From positions 620,001 through 684,000 of the forward strand of contig JASJOG010000027.1 of the NCBI GenBank assembly GCA_030142905.1: DNA of 64,000 bases, read 5' to 3'. Below are positions 11,901 through 23,046 of this stretch, piece after piece (positions within the stretch are counted from its first letter, which is position 1; the number at the start of each line of letters is the position of its first letter). The position numbers and the translations under genes are program-made. The DNA is from Heliopora coerulea (taxonomy: Eukaryota; Cnidaria; Anthozoa; Scleralcyonacea; Helioporidae). The notes below the pieces were generated by a model. That model was not told the DNA's origin. It did not search any database and was given only the letters and a program-made list of their open reading frames with translations.

Positions 11901-14276
11901 AACAGGAATGCATGGCTGAAAGGCGGAGATTCAGCGTCTCACAGTAGTTGACGCAAACTTCGACCAATATTTACCAACTATTGTTTGATTAACGTCTTAG
12001 ACAGCAAATACACGTAAATTCAATTCAACCATTAGACGTCGAAAGACTTGTGAAACTTCAATTTCGAAATGCGTATATTAATAACAACGTGTAACTTGAC
12101 CAGTTCTAACCCTTGATTAAGGAGCTCATTTGAATGAACGCGCGAGTATTACAGAAACTACACGAATCGAGATTAGATCATGAAATTAGAAGTGAAGTCT
12201 CAGGTAAACGAACTTCTGGATAGAGTCAGACTGTCACCGATCTGTTTCATTCAGGAGCAGTTCAGTAAGAATACAACTCATAACCCGTGACTGGTTATGT
12301 GAAATGTTATAGCCGTTGGATTCTTGGCGAATTTAAGTGGGATGTGGGACAATATTGGGATTAACATTGACGTGACAAAACTGAAACCTTATACAAATAA
12401 GTCAATGAGTGGGTTCTGCGTTCGAAATCTGCATAAATCAACGTCCGGTTTAAGTAATGGAAGGCTGAACAGATCCTACAGAAGTTCACTTTCAAACCCC
12501 TCGAGTAATTTTCATGCGGTCACGCAATATATCCTCAGTCCTGTTTTGGCAAGCCCGTATCAAGAAACATGCCTGATTAATTAGACTGCAGTGGTGTGAT
12601 ACAAACTGCTGCAGAAAACGCCAACTCACGGTGTTGTCTCATAGATGTGGTAAAGTACCAATAATTTACCAAGAAAGTCGTAGGCATCGCCCACTATTAT
12701 TATCATCAAGATTTTCCATGCTTGAAAAAGGCAAAACTCTTGAACAGCGCGTTCCAAGTATTTGTTTATTTTTAAACGCAATGGCCGGTTGCTTTGGTAT
12801 GCTTTTGTTCCGTTTGCGAAAGTGACCCGTTGCGATGCAAATTACTCCACTCTTGGCATTTACATTCCACGCAGATTTTAATGGAATGACTCCGATTCCC
12901 CACTATTAACATAAGTACGCAGCATTCGGTGACGAATATTAAGTCGTAAGTTATCAGTAAGGTATGGAGTGAGAAATATCACTTACTTCCTGACGAGACC
13001 ATGGCAACCACGATCGAAGTGGAGGTTGATGAACTCTGCACCAAAACGGTGGCAAGGAGGCCGATAACCACTCCGGCCACCGGATTTGCAAGCGCGGAGT
13101 CCGAGGTGAACACTTCGCCTGCAGTCTTACCACCAAGAAGACGAAACGCTGAAGTGAGAAAACTCAAGGAACAGACAAATAGGTAGAGGAAACCAAGCAA
13201 AAGGGCGACTTTGAAAACTCCAATGGCAACACGAGCCACTTTTCCTTGAGTTGTGAGTTCTATATAAAATACCAAAATATTAAAAATTGCATTTTATGAC
13301 AAGGAAGGGTGACATCAGCGAAATACTAACTCTGTAACCAACCTTAGGAATTGTTCACGATCAGAAAATTTCGTGGTTGACTCGCAACATGCGCACTTGC
13401 AATGCGAAAGTCATAACAGATAGTGACAAGCGCGGTAACTAAGCTTGCACCTCCATCGCTTCTGCTCATCCCGCCGCTTAACCAATTGAGCAACCAAGTC
13501 AGCTGGGAAAGCCCTTGCTCGTATTGCAATTTCAACCAGTTCGAGTGCGCAAGAGATCCTCACGACAACTTAATGCTAATGCACGCATTTGTGCAGAATG
13601 TAAATGATCTCGATTGTCAATCGATATTGCGATAGTGTTGGCTAATCGTGAAATTACCTTCTTATGTTACTCAAAATATTTCTCACAGAAAAAGTACCTA
13701 TACTGGGCAAATGGTCACGGATTAGCGTTTACTAGTTGAACGAATCTCCCAAAGTCTTAGACTGAATAAAAACATCCACAATGATACCTGTAGACTCATT
13801 AAAACGCGGTGAGTGATAATCCGGCAAATTAAAAGTTCAGCAAGCAGTTCTAAGTAATCAACTAAATTTTCAGTTGACATTCATCGTGTAAAATCCTGAT
13901 GCAATTTTCTTCCCATGACTGATGAACATGGTGTTTCACATAAACCAATTCCAACTTAGCAAAACTTCAACGATGAAAATATCTTACCAGACCAAGGTGT
14001 ACCAGTATCTACCAATTCTGGTAAACTCCAGGGATCTTCAGCTTCTGTTTCTTTTCCAGATTTCTCTTTCTGTTTCTCTTTCATACCTCCATTTTGCTCT
14101 TTTATGTTGACTGGCACAGATTGGGGATGTTTTTCTGATTCGTCGCCGTAGCTGTCCTAGGACACAAGATATCATTTCTTTTGAGGAGGTAGTCTCACAC
14201 AAGTTCACAACTGAATTCTGACTCAATTTCTACTTACATATCCTGGGTTATCTTGACGAAACTGATTCAGCTCCAT
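4696..14276 (-). CDS. SLC34: Sodium-dependent phosphate cotransporter, SLC34 (NaPi-II) family, four coding exons
   Basis: This gene encodes a plasma-membrane transporter that couples inward phosphate movement to the sodium gradient. Joining 14238-14276, 13988-14156, 12987-13259 and 4696-5951 on the minus strand gives an uninterrupted 578-residue protein. All introns are GT-AG and all phases match. The family's two inverted repeats are present, each with its QSSS signature (residues 144-147 and 379-382) and a following GANIGT motif. Between them, at about residues 228-310, is the large extracellular loop with two cysteines and an NGT glycosylation site. The Asp in VHDIFNW (about 207) matches the position I associate with electrogenic, three-sodium members. 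The N-terminal DPWSLPEL stretch is a family hallmark. The C-terminus ([12 protein letters not shown]) is short compared with vertebrate paralogues. The paralogue number within SLC34A cannot be assigned. The 5' end of this gene is tandemly triplicated upstream. Confidence 0.93.
6438..7114. repeat. Long inverted repeat (foldback) in SLC34 intron 3
   Basis: The left arm (about 6438-6600) and right arm (about 6984-7114) are reverse complements with scattered mismatches. Shared landmarks are CCTGCGGCCAGTGAACT versus its complement near 7100, CCCATGGAGGCCAAT near 6528 versus 7027-7041, and the GTTTCAGTC block. The spacer is about 380 bp with no protein. The left arm also has a small internal direct repeat (CAGTTTCAGTC / CAGTTCCAGTC). 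It is probably a non-autonomous foldback element. Confidence 0.7.
8189..8307. mobile_element. Hairpin MITE with TAA target duplication (PIF/Harbinger-like)
   Basis: GGCCCAGTTCAAACATCAAA at 8189 is mirrored by the reverse complement ending GAACTGGGCC at 8307. The pairing continues imperfectly through the interior (CCGAATCTAATG against CATTCGATTCGG). TAA flanks both sides (8186-8188 and 8308-8310). It has no coding capacity at 119 bp. Confidence 0.78.
12987..13259 (-). CDS. SLC34: SLC34 exon 3 (first transmembrane segment and first QSSS)
   Basis: This 273-bp exon has acceptor TATATAG and donor GTAAGT. It encodes [20 protein letters not shown] and following residues: the first hydrophobic segment, then the GGKTAGEVF and NPVAGVVIG stretches, then [17 protein letters not shown], the first half of the substrate site. 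Both exon boundaries are out of phase by one base and match exons 2 and 4 exactly. Confidence 0.92.
13260..13987 (-). other. SLC34: SLC34 intron 2, containing the left edge of the tandem unit
   Basis: This 728-bp intron lies between exons 2 and 3. Up to 13634 it is single-copy in this window. From 13635 (GTGTTGGCTAATCG) onward it matches 22693 and 39356, so the duplication breakpoint lies inside this intron. Confidence 0.85.
13988..14156 (-). CDS. SLC34: SLC34 exon 2 (cytoplasmic N-terminus)
   Basis: This 169-bp exon lies between a TTGTGTCCTAG acceptor and a GTAAGAT donor, after an 81-bp intron. It encodes a Lys/Glu-rich hydrophilic segment ending in [16 protein letters not shown], the conserved stretch just before the first membrane domain of SLC34 proteins. 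It ends with one base of the next codon, completed by exon 3. This is the exon duplicated and damaged at 23047-23213 and 39700-39868. Confidence 0.88.
14238..14276 (-). CDS. SLC34: SLC34 exon 1 (13 codons, start Met)
   Basis: The ATG at 14276-14274 opens 13 codons ([13 protein letters not shown]) that end in phase 0 at a GTAAGTA donor. The exon was found by following the frame back from exon 2. The start is chosen because it is the only Met in frame before the donor and is preceded by an A-rich context. A further 5' UTR exon upstream cannot be excluded. Confidence 0.8.
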
Positions 14277-16313
14277 TTTTCACGAGGCGTGCTGTGAAAA
14301 CTGATCCCACTGTTATCCTTCCTCTACAAGAAGTGACTTCGTAATAGTAATGTATACAAATTTATAACCATAGTGCATGATAAGAAGCCACAGTCGACAC
14401 TCGTGATTGGCTCTTCATGCACCTTCACATGAACATTGCGTGATAGCAGCATGGGAGTAAGCTGGACTTTGGAGCATTCTTATCGAGTGTGCATGATTGG
14501 TTTTAAAGTAAGGAAATTAAAACGCCCCTGCTGTTTCCATTTCTAATCGCCAATATCTTTTAACGCGATTTCGTTTAAAGTCTCCATTTGAATAGCATCT
14601 CCATTTTAAAGCATTTATTTAATGCTTTTTATTTAATTTGACAAGCTCTGGTGGTGCCGTTGACTCTTCGAGCTTTACAAGAAACGCTAATCCTACATCA
14701 ATTTACCAGTCTTAAATTGGGTTATCAATTCAAAGCAAATTTTGAGATACCGCAACAAATGACGATTGCGACGCTGTTGAAATTGGTTGTCCAGTAGAAG
14801 TTTGCAGTCCAGGATGCTGTAATCGAACTATAAATACCTGATGGCTGGTGACATGTAATAAGCTACATCTGCTCAGCTGGTGCGCGATGCTTGCAAATGT
14901 GAACTTGTTCTCTCGAGTGACATATGCAGTCGGCCAGTACAAAAGTCACAATATTTCACATAGATGTATATAAATGATGGTAATGTATGGTGATGACTTA
15001 ACTTCAACGTACATCGACGTTTGTCAAGCTCTTCTTCTCAAAAAGCAACTTCTGACTTCCCGGTGGGAACCTGATCCTTAAGTCATAACCTTTTAAGGAG
15101 AGAAATAAATATTTTGTGGTTACGTTTTTCATCCGGTCTCTCGTTAGTTTTTTTTTTCCTGTATGTCTTAAAAACGTCTACACCTAAAGGAGATTAGAAC
15201 GGCTGATTGAAAAGATATTTAAATTGAGTAACACATTTATTCCTCTTAGTCTGGAGAGAAACACCAATTCAAAACTTGTAAAATGCATAGGCACAAACAA
15301 AAAGGCGAAAAATATTTATGCTAATAACTAGCTTTGATTATACAATGATTGATTTGACATTCCCTCAGTCGCTGTCGTCCAGGTTGTACAAAGTCAAAAG
15401 TGATTCAGCAAGCTAAGTTATTTTTATCTGATGAACGTGTAACCACGTATGGCCATTCGAAAAGCTTGGGTTTCTTTCCATAGATTTTGTACGAATTGAA
15501 ATGGGTTAAGACATGAGTTGTGTAAATTGGATTGGCCAGGCATTATATGTTAATAGAACGTTTTATTTATGCAACTAATTTTAGCCTTGTGGAGTTTTGA
15601 ATAATAGTTCTCTGAATTAGCAAAAATTCCTTTGGATCGACAATAAATTCGTGCGACAAAAAAAGAACATGAACTGTTTTGAGTGGGTCCCGTATTTGTA
15701 TGATTTCTAAGTATTGTTGCATGTCTTCGAAGTTTGATTTCAGATTTCTTTTAGACGTTTTAGTCTCTGCTGCAGCCTTTGTTAAGTTACATTCACGGAA
15801 TATGGTCGAATTGATATGATAGTTGAATTTGATGGTGTCGTCTGTAATGGCAAGTTCCTGGCATCGTCGGAAATTTGAGGATTTGTTAGTTGTCGCGTTG
15901 ATTTGTTGAGAGAAGCATACCTCTATGAAAAGCGTTTTAAAATTATAGAAAGCATAGTATAACAGTGCATATCTAACACGACTTCAAAAATCGAATTTAT
16001 TTTGATAGTATATGGAGACCCAGCTGTAAGCTAAATGACTTTTTATCGAGGCGATAGTTCGGCTCGACATGAATCGAGGCATTGTTGGTTTTGTTTACCT
16101 CCGAGTTTCATCAGATGTATAGTTTTATTTGGTTCCCTTTAATAATCTCCCAATTAAAATACGTGCTATTGCAATATGTTATTTTTGAGGATCTAGATTT
16201 TAATCGACACCATCATGTTATTTGATCGCACTAAACTCAGTAACGAAACGTTATGAGAATTCAGTGTGAAGATGACGTGACAGTGCTAACATGTCAAACC
16301 AGACGTGCTGTAA
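14277..16313. other. Upstream flank of SLC34 exon 1 in unit 1
   Basis: This region should hold the transporter promoter. No TATA box or CpG-rich start region is obvious. A short open frame at 14730-14942 recurs in the other two units with a few changes, but nothing marks it as a gene. The only coding-like segment is at 15567-15977, described separately. Confidence 0.45.
15567..15977 (-). CDS. Unrecognised 3'-exon-like open frame (unit 1 copy)
   Basis: Reading leftward, an open frame of about 136 codons runs from a stop near 15978 to TAA at 15567-15569. AATAAA follows at once, overlapping the stop codon. The frame contains FRRCQELAITDDTIKF and YLEIIQIRDPL. It has no Met near its 5' end and could start at an AG acceptor near 15980, so it may be a terminal exon. 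Unit 2 has the same C-terminal part (24662-25051) but different upstream sequence. I do not recognise the family, and the intact frame in both copies may only reflect recent duplication. Confidence 0.3.
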   Translation of the reverse strand, partial: VRYALLYYAFYNFKTLFIEVCFSQQINATTNKSSNFRRCQELAITDDTIKFNYHINSTIFRECNLTKAAAETKTSKRNLKSNFEDMQQYLEIIQIRDPLKTVHVLFLSHEFIVDPKEFLLIQRTIIQNSTRLKLVA

Positions 16314-19300
16314 TGACGTCTTAACCTAACAGTCAGAAATTCTTAAGCAAACAGGACGAAAGCTCAAGGAAATGAAGAAATTTATTAACTTAAAGCAATG
16401 AATTAAAAAACGATAAGAATACATATAAATATTTTTGACTAATTTGTTGTCATACGTGAAACGTACAGATGATAATGGCAGAAGATTTTCTTACTCCGGT
16501 TCTAGTAAAATAATTTCTAAGTCACGGACAGGACTGTGGCCTTAACCGAGATATCCTGAACGACACATATACTTCTTGAACGGAATCAGTCCACGTGAAT
16601 CTGTGGGCGCAAATCCATAGACTGATTGACTTCAATGGCAAAGTGTCTCGGTAGTCATCGGAATACTTAGCATTCGATTCCGTCGAGAGACTCTCAGATC
16701 GTTTTCATGGAACGTGGTGGTGACGAACATCTATACCTTTTTACCGTGAACCCCTGGCTTCACTACGATTGCGACTATAGTAACAATGTAGAAGTATTCT
16801 TCAAGTCTTCAACGACATAAATTTTGCATATGGCTGCCATATGTTAACACATTGTAGGTTTGTCTCGACCAAATGTCTTTGATTTAACATCGTAAGATGT
16901 TGCCAGACATTCTCGTGTTCCTATCCGTAGATAATGGCCTTCGATTACGGACTTTTTAGTTTAATAGTAAAAGCAGTGGATAAGATATTACGAGACGAGA
17001 GCATCGTAAAACCCATTATCGAACAGGAATGACTCGAGTCAAAGCTACAGAGTTGAAACTCTCCCTCCCTCCCTCCCTCCCTCCCTCCCTCCCTCCTTCT
17101 CTCTCTCTCTCCTTCTCTCACTCTCCTTCTCTCACTCTCCTTGTCTCTCTCTCTCCTTGTCTCTCTCTCTCTCCTTGTCTCTCTCTCTCCTTGTCTCTCT
17201 CTCTCCTTCTCTCTCTCTCTCCTTCTCTCTCTCTCTCTTTCTTTCTCTCTCTTTCTCTCATATCTACTTTCGTCAACTCACTAAGACTCTCATCAGCCGT
17301 TTAAGCGGTTACGATTTTGATAAGAGTCGATGTGAGCTTTTGTTCTTGGAGAATTAACGAGAATCGAGAGTTGAACAAAATAACATCTTTCTGTTGCCCG
17401 TTTGGGGTGCTCTTGTGGAATTCTCAGCATTTTGACAAGAGTCAATTCATAAACATGGTTCGAAAGAAAGAACAAAGAGAAAATAATTAAAAACAGCGAA
17501 AACAACGAAACAACAAAGAGCTTTAAAGGGTTAAAGCAAATTATATCATTAATTGCACTCTCGTGAGAGCAGTTCGGGCCGCGTTACCGGAGTAACGCAA
17601 TAGCCTGATGGGGTCCAAGCTGGGGACGTTGCACTTTTGGACCACAACACTTGAATTAAAAAAAGATGATTTTTCCTCTCGTGAACCAGAAAGAAAATAT
17701 ATGCAAAGTTCTTCAATCGGTGAAAATTTGTTCAAAATAGGAAACTTTGAGTAAAACGTGACATGCACTCCGGTAGCATATCACACGGCAAGCTGAATGG
17801 TCTGAACGTAAGTAAACATGATCTTACATATGGTTCGTTAACGATATTTTTCGCTCTGACTACATGGGCAGTACCACAACTCACGAACAGCCCAACTATT
17901 TATCGATTATGAATACGCAGCATGAACCATTGAGAGTCTGACTTTAGTTCAATTATTTTTCGAATTCGAAAGTTAGGCAATGTTGAATTATTTACGCTGA
18001 GTATGATGCAATCGTGCACAACCGAACTCTAAAACAACATCATAAATTTCTCGATAAAGAATCACTTGACTCAAGCACTTCCAGAATCCAAATTTAAGTA
18101 AAACAAGGGACTACATATGGACTACATAACGTCAGCAGGGGCGCAACCAGCATATCTCAAGGGGGGAGGTAAGCCCTTACAGAAATTGCACATAAAAACG
18201 GAATGTTTTCACACATGAAATACCTAATTCATATATGAAATGACTTGGTTCAAAACTTCACGTGTGAAATTTTAGTAAACGAAACAAGTATTTTACATAT
18301 GAAAAGGATGATTCACATGTCAAAGTTCATTTCACGTATGAAATTGAAGCGTTGACAAATATGAAATCTATTTTGGTATGTGAAACTAGACAGGGTACCT
18401 GGACTTCGCCCGGGATTATGGAGGACAAATGAAAAGGTTCCCTTTTCTTTCAAATACGATTTTAGAAATTGAACGGTTTATTTTATATACAGAATTTACA
18501 TACAGTCGGTATAGCAAAACTTTACGTAACTCTAACATGAAGTAACTGTATTTTCCTGTTGTCAACCGCTGACACAAGCCATTGCATTATCACTCGATTT
18601 ATGTCAACAGTTTTGTAACATATATATGTTAGGTATGATATTCAAGTCATTTTTTCCTGAGGTATTGATAACTAATGTTACTCATCTGGCCATGGTGAGT
18701 TCGAATATGTAATTGAATCTTCTGTAAGTCTTGTGGTTCAGAAGTTTTATAAGGTAACAGACAAACGCCGTGACGCTTCAAATTTGTATTGATGACAGAT
18801 GACATGTAAAGTTATCAAAGGGAAGTTAAATTATAATTTTTGTTATACTAATTGAAAGGTCGCTTCGCGAGCTTTTGAGAAAATTTCTCGAATTAAGAGT
18901 CACCAAAACGCTCGAAAATGTACTTTCTAGTCGCAATATTATAAAAAGACACAATTTTCTTCGAGAAATGTGTAAAATTCTTTGCGAGAAAGAGTTTGTC
19001 CCACCAATGGGAAAGGAACTTGCTTCTTTCATCCTCCCTTGGCTTTCCCCATTGGGCGTCAATGAAACGAGAATAATAAACCAAGACTAATCGCGTGTTT
19101 GCCCTAATTGGTGTTGAGAAATATTAGATTGTCCTCATGGTCGATTTCGGATCGATCCGAGGCCAAACCGAGTGCACTCGCACACTAATTCGCGTTTTAC
19201 ACACGAATAGAATGATGTGACTGATGTATATTTCGCATCGATCTGAGTCCAAGTCTACTGTGCCTTTCTGATCACGTTTGAGTAGCTTCGACGAAGCACG

Positions 19301-19540
19301 TTTCACCTCGTCTTGTCATCGACACGGAATGGTGAAGAAGGAAGGTCAAACTGTGCGAATATTGATCAACAAGAAACAAACCGCCTCCCCGCAGTTAGGT
19401 TCGTTTTGGGTGCAGTTTGCGTCACACTAAAACAGACTTGTTAGATCGATCTCATATCTAATCGTGACCACTAGACCTCCGGCAGTAGGGGAACTACAAT
19501 GCATGGATCTATGATCGATTGAGTTCGTTTGTTCGTACGG
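16314..19540. repeat. X segment, unit 1 copy (non-coding)
   Basis: The copies are at about 33590-37715 and, in part, 43528-44098. It holds a pyrimidine tract (17056-17260), a block of TTCACRTGTGAA-type motifs (18190-18400) and a CAGGGGCGCAACCAGC start near 18138 that resembles a hAT-type terminus. Open frames such as 17541-17768 are identical in unit 2 but look like chance frames preserved by recent duplication. Confidence 0.8.
17056..17260 (+). repeat. (CCCT)n / (CT)n pyrimidine tract in X
   Basis: A run of CCCT units passes into CTCTCTCTCCTT units. In unit 2 most of this and about 110 bp before it are deleted (the tract is only about 34214-34256). In unit 3 it is rearranged (43915-44070). 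The Ser/Leu-rich and Arg/Glu-rich frames it creates are not genes. Confidence 0.95.
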
Positions 19541-19542
19541 AG

Positions 19543-21290
19543 AGCTTGAGGGCCTTTTAAAAACCGTTAAGTCATTCAGTGATGACATTGGTATGGAATT
19601 TGGCCTTGATAAATGTGCCAAACTTATCATTAAACGGGGAAAATAACTGAAAGTAGAAACATTGATTTGGACGTCAGCACTAGGATTAAAAACTTAGAAC
19701 AAGAGGAAACATATAAGTACCTTGGAGTCAGTGAGGGGACAACAATACAACACAAACAAATGAAAGAAAAGGTCAGAAAGGAATATTATAGGAGACTAAG
19801 ACTTATCCTGAATACAGAATTAAACTCTAAGAACAAAATATCTGCTATTAACAGCTTAGCAGTCCCAGTGGTTCAGTACAGTTTTAACATCTTAAACTGG
19901 ACACTGAATGATATCAAACGAATGGATACGAAAACTCGTAAACTCCTCACCTGCCATCGTATGCATCATCCGAAAGCAGATGTTGATAGAATATACCTTT
20001 CTAGAGCCGACGGTGGAAGAAGTCTCATTCAACTTGAAATGTCGTATAAAATAACAACCATTGGACTTAAAAGATACTTAGAAACAACCAAAGACTGGAT
20101 GCTACGGTGTGTATACCAACACGAGGTTAGTAAAAAACTGTATTCAGTGGTTAAAGAAAGCTCCAAGTATAGATAAGAAATAGATATACATGAGATAGAA
20201 ACACCAACAGATGCAGAGTTTCCAACAATAGCAGCTCAAAACATCAAAATTAGAGCCAAAAAAGCAGCTTTGGAGGGACTCAAAACAAGCTGGCAAGAGA
20301 AACCTTTACATGGCCAATACCCGACTCACACTAACCAAGCTGATGTTAACAAAAAACACACCCATCAGTGGCTGCGCAGTGCAGGATTAAAGGCCGAAAC
20401 AGAAGGTTTCATTCTTGCTGCCCAAGATCAGTGCCTCCCAACAAAGAATTACAAGACAAAAATAATAAAAAATAGCGATGACCCAGTGTGCAGATTTTGT
20501 AACGCAAAACATGAAACTGTCGACCATCTGATCTCGGGATGCACAGTTTTGGCCCCAACTGAGTTCAAACAGCGACATGATAGAGTTGGACAATATATTC
20601 ATTGGAAAATATGCCATCACTACGGAAAAGAAGTGTCCAGAAACTGGTACGAGCACCACCCTGACCCTGTCACAAAAATAGGAAATATAACTATCCTATG
20701 GGATTTCACCATACAGACAGACAGGACTATCAAAGCGAATAGACCAGACAGTGGTAAAAGACAAAAATGGTAAACTTTGCTAGTTGATAGATATGGCCGT
20801 ACCAGCTGACTGCAACGTATCTACCACAATATACAAAAGACTCTCAAAATACAAAGACTTAGAAATAGAGATTCAAAAAATGTGGAGTATGAATGTGACC
20901 ATGATTCCAGTAGTGATAGGCGCACTTGGTGTGATAAACAAAGGCACTGAAGAGTTCACAAATAGAATACCTGGACAACCATGCCTAAGAGAAATTCAAA
21001 AAATTGTGTTGACAAGCACCGCCCACATTCTTCGAAGGACTCTGTCTATGTAATCAATAACTGCATGTCTGGCTGATGTTTTTAGATGTAAACATACAAA
21101 TTCAATCAATTTTTTATTTTTTTTTTATTTTTTATTTTTTAACGGGTCTTTTAGCTGCTGGATGAAATCCAACATGACAACTGTCTCGAGCCTTAGGTCT
21201 CTGGGTGAGATCCGGTTGGATGACACACATCAAGGATGTCAAACACAGACATCAAAGGAAAAAAAAAAATAATAATAATAACAATGATAA
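19543..21290 (+). mobile_element. 5'-truncated R4/Dong-like non-LTR retroelement (RT end, CCHC finger, restriction-like endonuclease)
   Basis: The plus-strand frame begins inside the reverse transcriptase (GMEFGLDKCAK, then YKYLGVSEG and the HHPKADVDRIYLSRADGGR block). It continues through a CCHC finger (CRFCNAKHETVDHLISGC) to the restriction-like endonuclease end (NRPD, then LIDMAVPADCNV). Breaks are a frame change near 19650, TAA at 20174-20176, a frame change near 20727 and TAG near 20773. The 3' UTR follows and the element ends in (TAA)n at about 21268-21290. The RLE-type architecture with a TAA-repeat end matches the R4/Dong group. The element is dead. Confidence 0.82.
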
Positions 21291-21591
21291 ATTGAGATCA
21301 CCAGGATGTGGCATCTAAACGCAACAACGATACCAGTCATCATGGGCGCACTAGGAATGATCCGAAAGGGAACTAGTAGGAATGTCGAGAGAATTCCGTA
21401 AAATAGCAAGCTTCAAGAACTGCAGAAGATTACTCTCATTGGTACTGCACATATACTTAAAAAAACATTATCTATAAGAACATGAAAATTGGTCCAACTG
21501 GAAAATAGACTTCTAGAGCCCTCTCACTCTTGGACCCCGGTGGGGACCCGGTGTTTCGACAAGTATACATACAGTCAAATATATGAATAAT

Positions 21592-21636
<45 letters not shown>

Positions 21637-21637
21637 C
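21291..21637 (+). mobile_element. Second 5'-truncated copy of an R4/Dong-like element tail in the same TAA tract
   Basis: This begins right after the (TAA)n end of the previous element. It encodes only the last ~60 codons (MWHLNATTIPVIMGALGMIR, then KLQELQKITLIGTAHIL) with one internal stop. It is clearly related to, but diverged from, the tail at 20880-21050. It ends in another (TAA)n run at about 21590-21637, so two insertions are stacked at one microsatellite. Confidence 0.8.
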
Positions 21638-21784
21638 TATTACTTCATTAAAGTATGTTCGTACATTGGTGAAGTTTCGTCGTATTCTTCCTGATGGTCG
21701 TCTTTAATATAAAATATAAACTAGCTAAAATTCATTAAGAGAGATGAATGATCATCAAGCCCTGTACTCAGAAAAACGATTTCT

Positions 21785-21860
21785 GAGCCCCAGACGGGGA
21801 TCGAACCCGCAACCTTCTGATGACCGGTGAGACGCTCTAAGCATTGAGCTACCAAGACTC
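21785..21860 (-). repeat. tRNA-derived SINE head, unit 1 copy
   Basis: Reading leftward, 76 bases fold like a tRNA. The acceptor stem is GAGTCTT against GGGGCTC. The D arm is GCTC...GAGC with an A-box-like TAGCTCAATGCTTAGAGC, and the B box is GGTTCGATCCC. The anticodon stem has a mismatch and the loop would read GGT, which is unusual for a nuclear tRNA gene. I therefore call it a SINE or tRNA pseudogene. The same 76 bases occur in unit 2. Confidence 0.65.
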
Positions 21861-21940
21861 AGATGGTGAGCTAAGGTGCAAGTTCGACATATATGTGCGA
21901 CCTAAGCGGAAGCCACTATATATTAGTAATGATTGATACA

Positions 21941-22104
21941 GTTTAATGTTTGAGAAACGCGAGAGCTTGGATATATCTTAAGAGAGATATATATATCTTA
22001 TATATATTCAAGATATAAGATATATCTTGGATATATCTTAAGAAAGATGATCATTCATCTCTATTAAGATATATCCAAGCTCTCACGTTTCTCAAACATT
22101 AAAC
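21941..22104. repeat. Near-perfect 48-bp inverted repeat hairpin in Y, unit 1
   Basis: The arm 21941-21988 (GTTTAATGTTTGAGAAACGC and onward) pairs with 22057-22104 with only two or three mismatches. The loop is itself built of ATATCTTA repeats. It lies about 80 bp from the tRNA-like segment. GAGATGAATGATCATC at about 21741 is also mirrored near 22050, so the whole 21735-22104 block may be one folded element. Confidence 0.8.
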
Positions 22105-22692
22105 TCTAAATTTCATTCTTGTTGTAAGCGCAAGCTTACAAAATCGAGCCAGGTCGACTATCCAGATTAGTTCGCCTCCACACACATGAGCATTTAATTC
22201 GTTCGCATGAACGACCTATATGTTGACCTGAAGCCCTGAACACTCAGACGTGGCTTAATCTCGCTGTGAAGGCCATAACACCATGACAAAATGTTTATCT
22301 AAAGGTAAAGGCAAAGTAAAACGTGAAAATCTTAAAGTAATTCCTCGTTGAAAATTTCAGTGAAGTGAACATACTCACGCCATCATTGACTGTTAACATA
22401 ACATAATTTTCGACCAGGTTTGAATCATACTACAGTGCAAATATTACATGTTAGTAAGCCTGATACAACTCAAAGAATCATTAGGTTTTCAATATAGTCT
22501 TTTACCTTACATCGCCTGCACTATTTGATAATTCAATCAAAGAACTTTACTCATCATATAACTGTCAAAGCGATCGACAGGTTGATCTATCAACACATAA
22601 CGCATGGGCTTTTGTATGGCTTGGAAGAAAATAGTACGTAGTGTCACGTTACGTTATATGAAACCTGTAAGCCGATTGACGCAGTTTTGACG
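22105..22692. other. Y segment remainder, no gene
   Basis: This is unique-looking AT-rich DNA shared with 38761-39355. I see no coding frame or RNA gene in it. Confidence 0.6.
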
Positions 22693-23046
22693 GTGTTGGC
22701 TAATCGTGAAATTACTTTTTTTATATTACTCAAAATATTTCACACAGAAAAAGTACCTATACCGAGTAAATGGTCACGGATTAGCGTTTACTAGTTGAGT
22801 GAATCTCCTAAAGTGTTAGACTGACTAAAGACATCCACAATGATCCATGTAGACTCATTAGAGCGTGGTGAGCGACAATCCAGCAAATTAAAAGTTCAGC
22901 AAGCGGTTCTAAGTAATCAACTAAATTTTCAGTTGACATTCATCGTGTAAAAACCTGATGCAATTTTCTTCCCGTGACTGATGAACATGGTGTTTCACAT
23001 AAACAAATTCCAACTTAGCAAAACTTCAACGATGAAAATATCTTAC

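Larger units (their letters stand above)
5952..12986 (-). other. SLC34: SLC34 intron 3 (about 7 kb)
   Basis: This large intron separates the first and second halves of repeat 1. It contains a long foldback (6438-7114) and a short inverted-repeat element (8189-8307). The remainder shows no coding exon I can support. Short open frames near 8698-9022, 11015-11257 and 12324-12584 have no recognisable content. Confidence 0.75.
13635..22692. repeat. Tandem unit 1 (P-X-Y), includes functional SLC34 exons 1-2
   Basis: This is the first of three tandem copies of a large segment. Its order is: P (13635 to about 15885, with exons 2 and 1 of the transporter), X (about 16314-19540), a retroelement cluster at a TAA tract (19543-21637) and Y (about 21638-22692). 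The copies are visibly near-identical over hundreds of bases, with only a few changes per hundred. The right edge is defined by ACGCAGTTTTGACG running directly into the next GTGTTGGCTAATCG. Confidence 0.88.

Noticed and set aside
14730..14942. 70-codon frame present in all three units (also 23824-24036 and 43161-43370)
   Set aside because: The unit 3 copy has a 3-bp gap and several replacements at the same rate as its flanks; no domain and no splice or start support.
17029..17357. Ser/Leu/Pro-rich frames over the pyrimidine tract, with Arg/Glu-rich counterparts at 43802-44090
   Set aside because: Simple-repeat translation only, and the tract differs among the three units.
17541..17768. 75-codon frame identical in unit 2 (34536-34763)
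   Set aside because: The surrounding non-coding DNA is equally identical, so conservation reflects recent duplication, not coding constraint.
21785..21860. A genuine tRNA-Thr gene
   Set aside because: The anticodon stem has a mismatch, a GGT anticodon is not expected for a nuclear tRNA, and the sequence sits in a repeat with a diverged relative at 50815. A SINE or pseudogene is more likely.
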